From: Aphanomyces cochlioides
Taxonomy: Eukaryota > Oomycota > Saprolegniomycetes > Saprolegniales > Verrucalvaceae
DNA: 42,915 nucleotides
Reading direction: 5' to 3'
Assembly: GCA_019828595.1 (NCBI GenBank)
Contig: JAHQRK010000070.1
Coordinates: forward strand, 1-42,915
Part shown: positions 37,830 to 42,915 of the stretch, piece by piece
How the letters are laid out: the number at the start of each line of letters is the position of its first letter
Numbering within the stretch: the stretch's first letter is position 1
Notes under the pieces: generated by a model
Database searches by the model: none
Told to the model about the DNA's origin: nothing
Seen by the model: the letters and a program-made list of their open reading frames with translations, nothing else
Translations under genes and position numbers: made by a program

Positions 37830-38271
37830 CAGATAACCTCGTGAAAAGATGTTCTTGAGGGATAAATCATGAAATTCAAAAATCGCCTGTGAAGCCAGAT
37901 ATTTTATTGACATGCGAGATAATTCAGGCTTCACTTCCTAAACAGTTCATGGATGGCGTTTGCCTTCAAACCTATTTTGAGTTAAGCCTCACAATCTCAG
38001 TGTGCTCAGGTTGATTCACTTTGGCTTGATCTCATAAAGAATGGAAATTCCATTGTGTTTTCTTAAATTTTTGAAGAAAGTAATACATTGCGAGGTCAAT
38101 GTCAAGACTTCGCCCTCATAGTCGCAGGTCAAAATCGCAGTCAAGATGTACCATTCATTATACAACTATCGGCAAGTTGAAATGCACCAAGATCAATTCC
38201 ACAAATGTCGGGAGCTCACTATTTTCAAAGGAATGGACAAAATTTGTCAATGTTGCAGTTCATCGACAATT

Positions 38272-40187
38272 TTACAAAATCCATTTGCATTGGTAGGAGC
38301 TGGTATGAATACAATGAGTCACAGTAGCAGTTGGCTCAAATGTAGCGCACTTGAGTCCGTTCCACACTGCATAGCTTGTGTTATGTTGACTTGAGCACGA
38401 TGGAATAGCTGAATTCGGATCGGACGGCCTTTTGTCCAAACAATCGAGCAAGCTGAGACGCAATTGCAAACCAACTTTGTTTTCCGGAGTATAACACAAG
38501 ACAAAACAGTCGGCGGCTCGATGACTGAAGAGTGGCATGTTGCGGTAGCGAGGACTCTGTTCATATAATTCATACAGGGACCCTCCAGCTTGCCTGATAT
38601 TTGGCGATGATTTGCCCATCACAAGAAACAAAATCATTCGGTTTTTGAGATCATTGAAGGATTGGTGGTGAAACAGCCTTTGCACGGCTGTCTTGTGTGG
38701 CTGATCAGGTGGTCGCTCTTCAATAGGTGAAGATGTTTTGTGCGACGCCTGTTGTTTTGTATTTTCCTGCGGCATCGCGACTGCAAGATTTCGATTGCGT
38801 TTTGTATGCACATCTAACATTTGACATAACTTGGTTGTAATTGATTCACACTTGCCAGCTTGAAGTCGGATACATTGTTGGTATACAAACGAAGCAATGA
38901 GTGCAAGAAGAGCAGTTCCGCTAGTAGTCCCTGTCAGGACAGCTATTGCGCATATTTAGAGTTGATGATGAAGTGTACATTTACCAAGTGTGTAATTCCA
39001 TGGACTCGATTGAATGCAGTCTTGCATTGCGTGGAAAATTTTTATGAGAGGTGTCGTGACGTAGAGGCTTATAAGAGGACCATTATATAAAGTTGCTGCC
39101 ATGGCCATCAAGCCAGGGTCAACTGGCACAAACCACCCCTCCCATCCACACTTCTTGATTATGGTCGACGCGCTTCCCATGGCAAAATACCCAGTCCAGA
39201 CCTAGCAATAAACCATGAGCTTTCCAAACGTATCGTGACATGTAAAAACATGCCCGAGCAAACACGCCAGTGTCTTGGAATTCCCAAAGGCGCAAAAGCG
39301 AGAGAGAGCTGTAAGCAATCCCGAGCCAAATGTCTATCACGAACACTAAAGACACGAGCAGATCACTAAGAACCAGGCTTGTCGGGTCGCCAAGTGTAAT
39401 TTCGTAGCAATGGTACGTGTCGTCGACACCGACAACTGACAAGTTGGACTTGAGAGCGCTAAACGTACAATAATATTTTTGTCACAAAATTACCGCGATG
39501 TATGCGCTAAGTAAGACGCGAAGTACAAACTTGGACCAACTCAATGAAGGGCTGTCAATGATCAATGAGCCAAAGTATACCATAAACTTGTTTTCCCCAT
39601 GCGAGGGTTCAAACCAAAGGCAAGAGTCACTAAATGGAAGTCCAAAGAAAAGACTGTGCTGGCATTGATATCGAATTGTTCGCTCGTCAGCACTCTGCAC
39701 AAAGTTGGTTGCAAAAGAGCGGAGGTCTTTGCCATACAAAACCCCTCCTATATTGAGAATAATTGTGGTGTTGACATTTTCAATTACCTGGGAAAGCAAT
39801 AAAGTTTGCAATGGCGCTTGTTTCTGGAGCGCTAGGTGGAAAAACCATTTCTTTCCGTATCTCATACGTGTTGGTTGCTCTATCCAGTGACAAAAATGAC
39901 CGGGAATTCAAGGAGTCTTTATTGTAGATGTGTTCGAGGTAGGCAAATGTTCTGTTGTTGAAATTGCTCAAATCGTCCATTGCAAAACTTGCAATATGCG
40001 GCAATGACCACGGAAATGGTTCAGTGATGTAGGCAAAGAATGGCTACGTTGTCAAAGTCACAAGTCTCATTCCGGCAGGCATTACCGTTCCCACAAGTTT
40101 TGCGATGAGTAGACTGTTGGTCAAGACTGACATGAGATTGAACTGTACTCGAGTCCTGCACGACGTAGCGTCGTGGACTTTAGTCAT
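38272..40187 (-). pseudogene. Multi-span membrane protein A, nonsense copy
   Basis: Spliced gene, read leftward. Exon 1 40187-40086 (MTKVHDATSC...RVQFNLMSV); intron 42 nt (GTAATG...GTAG); exon 2 40043-39788 (ITEPFPWSLPHIASF, NFNNRTFAYLEHIY); intron 40 nt; exon 3 from 39747 with FGLPFSDSCLWFEP, then hydrophobic spans and GDPTSLVLSDLLVSLVFVID. A TGA at 39482-39484 stops exon 3 at a site where paralogue B has CGA and the downstream frame stays homologous (YYC), so this is a C-to-T nonsense mutation. A frame change near 39,180 could be a short intron or an indel. Then WFVPVDPGLMAMAATLY, an intron at 38984-38943, and a final exon with a last span and NMPLFSHRAADCFVLCY. I recognise it only as a multi-span family shared with B. 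Function unknown. Confidence 0.72.
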
Positions 40188-40853
40188 AGTCTTTGGACTT
40201 CGATCAGCCGAGTTGGCGATTTCAAACAGCAGTTCAATTTGGCCGGTTTCATCATGAACAAATATATTGCCTCAAGAGTATGGCATGTAACTGACATTAC
40301 GTGGCTCTTCCCAGCCAACAATGGCTGCGAGACAAAGAAAAAAGCATTGGACTTCAGTCACAGCAATTCAAATGCATCGGAATGTGTCAAATTTCCCCTT
40401 TCTTCCGCGGATCGAATTAGGGCAAGTAATAGCGTTCGTTTAACATTCGCTGCGCTCAGAATGCAAACATGTACACGAATATATTCACTCTCAAACCTTC
40501 GCATCGAAATGAAAGGACGGATTTGTACCATCGTCCTAAACGATTCAATCCACAAATGGTCAATGATTTCGCGACCACGTCGCATTGTAGCAACAGAAAG
40601 TTAAGATTCTGTGTTTCACTTAATGTCTACGTACACCGTAATATTTTAGTTTTAGTAGGCGTTAACTCAAACGTGAGTTGGCTTTGGCCACAGTGACTTG
40701 ACAGCAAGGAACTGATGTTCACCCAGATAGAGTAAACTTGATATCAACGAAAATTTCCACCACAGCCATGCACAGCACAGTACCGTCGTTTAAAAATACT
40801 TGACCAATGGCATAGTTCTAAAAACGACAACGGAGTTCATTTCTCGTTCAAAG
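40188..40853. other. Shared upstream region between divergent genes A and B
   Basis: About 670 bp between the two start codons; promoters of both genes should lie here. A 143-codon plus-strand frame (40173-40604) overlaps exon 1 of A and shows no family features; I treat it as chance. No clear Inr/FPR element was found by eye. Confidence 0.4.
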
Positions 40854-42804
40854 ATGGCCAAGGTGACGCCGACGAAGACTCCACCTAAGGCCCGCGTGCA
40901 GTTCAGTCGACTCTCTATTATATACAATAGCTTCTTCCTTGTCAAGCTTGCTAGCATGGTAAGGCAAAAACCAAATGGTATGTTTGATCGCCAATTTGTA
41001 GCCGTTGCTGGGATATCTCACTGAGCCTGTTCCATGGTCGCTCCACAGCAACGCTCGACGGATTGGGACTCATTTGAGCATTTCAACAACGAAACAACGG
41101 CATTCTTTCGACAAATTTACACAAATTACTCGATGAACACTTGTGTTCACGACGGAGGAAGCGACACTTACGTTGTCCGCTATGAGCTTGTGATTCCACC
41201 CAACGTCCTGCCAGGGGACATACAGCATCAACTATATCGGTTTCCAGGTAAAACTTAACCTTACGATAATATGTTGACGATAGGTATATTTGGAGCATTC
41301 TTCTTTGGAAAGGGATTACGCAGATTTGTAGTTAATTTTTTGGCCCAGGACACTCTCCAACGAACGAAATTGTTCCGATGCCAGCACACGCGCTACTTTG
41401 GACTTCCTCTAGGCGACACGTGCCTATGGATGGAGCCTAGGGGAAAACCTGAGGAGAATACTTACATGGTCTACTATGGCTCGTTGATTTGGGAAAACTT
41501 GGTGTGGCATTGGTTTAAGCTGTTTTATCGGTGTATGCTTACTCTGTACATTATCTACGTGATATTTCGACGGTACTACTGCAAATATACTGAGCTCGTG
41601 GCAAATTTGAATCTAATTGGCGTTGCTCCTGAATACTTGCGTTATGAAATCATCGTGGGCGATCCAACTTGTCTAGTCCTCAGCGATCCACTCGTATCTC
41701 TCGTCATGGTGATTGATATTTGGCTTGCCATTGCATACGTGGGCTGGTCAATTGTTCGCGTGTGCCAATTCCAAAACCTTACTGCTTTCGGCTTGGGTTG
41801 TTTCTACGGGTCGCGATATGTTCGAGTGTGAATCAACAAAATGCAAGAATTTAATCCAAATTCTAGGTGTGGCTAGCGTATTTGACCATGCAACTGCTAT
41901 CCAGAGTAATTAAATGGCGTGGGTGGGAATCCTCATTTGTACCTGTCGATCCTGGCATCCTCGCCATTTTTGCTGCATGCTATGGTGGTCCGTCGTCAAC
42001 ATTAGTCGGCAATACTCCACTCATGGAACTTTTCCACTTCACATGGGGTTTCTTTGTCCCACTTCTATGGAATATGAAGCAGTTGAAGTCTCATCGGGTA
42101 TTTCTTCATTGACAAAGCTTTCTTAGCTATGCGAGGATAGGTATCGTGACGGGTAATGCTATTTTGGCGCTATGTCCTGTTCTCTTCTCGGCCACATTTT
42201 TTGCAACCTGTCGCCGCCGGACGTACGACCAAAACTTTTTATTTGAAATTTTATCTTCCAATCCATAGATTCAATCTTATCTGCTTTTTTCCAGACCTCA
42301 TCGCTTCGAAATAACACGATCAATATGCCAAGTTCGCCACTACAACTTAACCCATCACAGGAAGCAAAAAGAACAAAATCCAAAGCAGCCGCTCTAGCTA
42401 GGCACGGCCAAAGATCGTTCAACGACATCAAGAATCAAGTAATGTTTTCGATTCTGTTCCGAAAACTTCCCAAAAGTACCGATCAGTGTGGAGGTTCATT
42501 ACATGCATTGTATGAGAACAGTTCGCACTACCGCAACATGCCGCTTTTCAGTCATCGAGCTGCAGATTGTTTTGTCTTGTGCTATTCATCCGACAACAAA
42601 GTGAAAATGCAATTACGACTCAGTTTGCTGGATTGCTTGGACACCAGGTTACGCGATCCTGACTTGGCCATCCCAACATGTACAACCTGCCATGAAACTA
42701 GCTACGCGACACTGAGTAACGACAAGTGCCAAACATTTGAACAAACCAATTCAAAATCAAAGTGTATTCATCGTAGCGCGTATGGAAACAGTTGGATTTT
42801 GTAA
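40854..42804 (+). pseudogene. Multi-span membrane protein B, frameshifted copy
   Basis: Paralogue of A, transcribed away from it. Exon 1 40854-40958 (MAKVTPTKTPPKARVQFSRL); intron 40959-41001; exon 2 41002-41247; intron 41248-41283; exon 3 41284-41825 (FGAFFFGKGLRRF, FGLPLGDTCLWMEP, GDPTCLVLSDPLVSLVMVID); intron 41826-41866; exon 4 from 41867 (SSFVPVDPGILAIFAACYGG), then one or two introns I cannot place exactly between about 42,070 and 42,294. The last exon, from about 42,295, has NMPLFSHRAADCFVLCY and ends GNSWIL. In exon 2 one base is missing near 41,043: TEPVPWSL and the following EHFNNETTAFFRQIY align with A residue by residue but in different frames. Exon-intron sites match A in position and phase. 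Function unknown; probably a membrane transporter-like or receptor-like protein. The frameshift may be real or a sequencing error. Confidence 0.7.
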
Positions 42805-42915
42805 AGCAGACTAATATAGAGGCATCAAGTTTATTCAAGATCGATGCTGTCAACGCCATGAAGTATCAAGGCAATGAATGTGTTGACCGATTCACTTATC
42901 CTTTTTGATGAAATC

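Larger units (their letters stand above)
37015..38271. other. Intergenic stretch
   Basis: About 1.25 kb with no recognised gene except the weak frame at 37200-37520. It contains a 23-bp perfect palindrome at 37807-37829. The plus-strand frame 37636-37836 has no family features and is probably chance. Confidence 0.4.

Noticed and set aside
39440..39500. The TGA in gene A as part of a 35-nt intron (GTAATT...TTTAG)
   Set aside because: Removing it would break the frame, and the codons after the stop align with paralogue B (YYC), so the segment was coding.
40173..40604. 143-codon plus-strand frame between genes A and B
   Set aside because: It overlaps the first exon of gene A, lacks any recognisable motif, and sits where two divergent promoters are expected.

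Overview
The window looks like a transposon-rich accessory region of an oomycete nuclear genome, probably from the Saprolegniales (Aphanomyces-like). This is inference. It rests on very short introns (about 36-45 nt), an oomycete-type Inr/FPR core promoter in front of a secreted-protein gene, a plant-cell-wall pectinase relic (GH28), Ty3/gypsy elements with chromodomain or dual-RNase-H architecture, and a pair of multi-membrane-span genes. Few intact host genes are present. Most of the DNA is nested mobile elements, many with single-base breaks.

Layout: (1) 1-13349 is a head-to-tail array of a Helitron: a 3'-end fragment, five near-identical non-autonomous units of 1952-1961 bp, and a sixth longer unit cut off before the HUH nuclease motif. 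Every junction joins a canonical Helitron 3' end (hairpin + CTAG) directly to a 5' end (TC), with no host base between. (2) 13350-14022 holds two nested Helitron 5' ends in the opposite orientation, with a TA-flanked mariner-type MITE inserted in the inner one. (3) 14023-17060 is a large inverted duplication carrying two divergent copies of a gene for a secreted Gly/Ser-repeat protein: the right copy is open (170 aa), the left copy is frameshifted by one base. The centre and right edge contain ends of a PIF/Harbinger-like MITE. (4) 17339-20936 has no convincing gene apart from the C-terminal half of a Tc1/mariner transposase. (5) 20937-36430 is a nest of retrotransposons. An old plus-strand gypsy relic (Gypsy-1) is split by Gypsy-2 (21953-27892, minus strand, 5-bp target duplication), by a MULE-type MITE (28053-28567, 9-bp target duplication) and by Gypsy-3 (28595-35956, minus strand, with a second RNase H domain). 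(6) 36444-37014 is a GH28 polygalacturonase pseudogene. (7) 38272-42804 holds two divergently arranged paralogues of a multi-span membrane protein, with matching introns but each with its own disabling lesion.

The parts act mainly as mobile DNA. The Helitron array has termini and subterminal repeats but no complete Rep/helicase, so it would depend on an enzyme supplied elsewhere. Gypsy-2 and Gypsy-3 carry full gag-pro-pol layouts broken by stops and frameshifts. The only clearly open host-like reading frame is the secreted-protein gene at 15877-16389. Many lesions are single-base indels in short runs, so residual sequencing error cannot be excluded for some of them.
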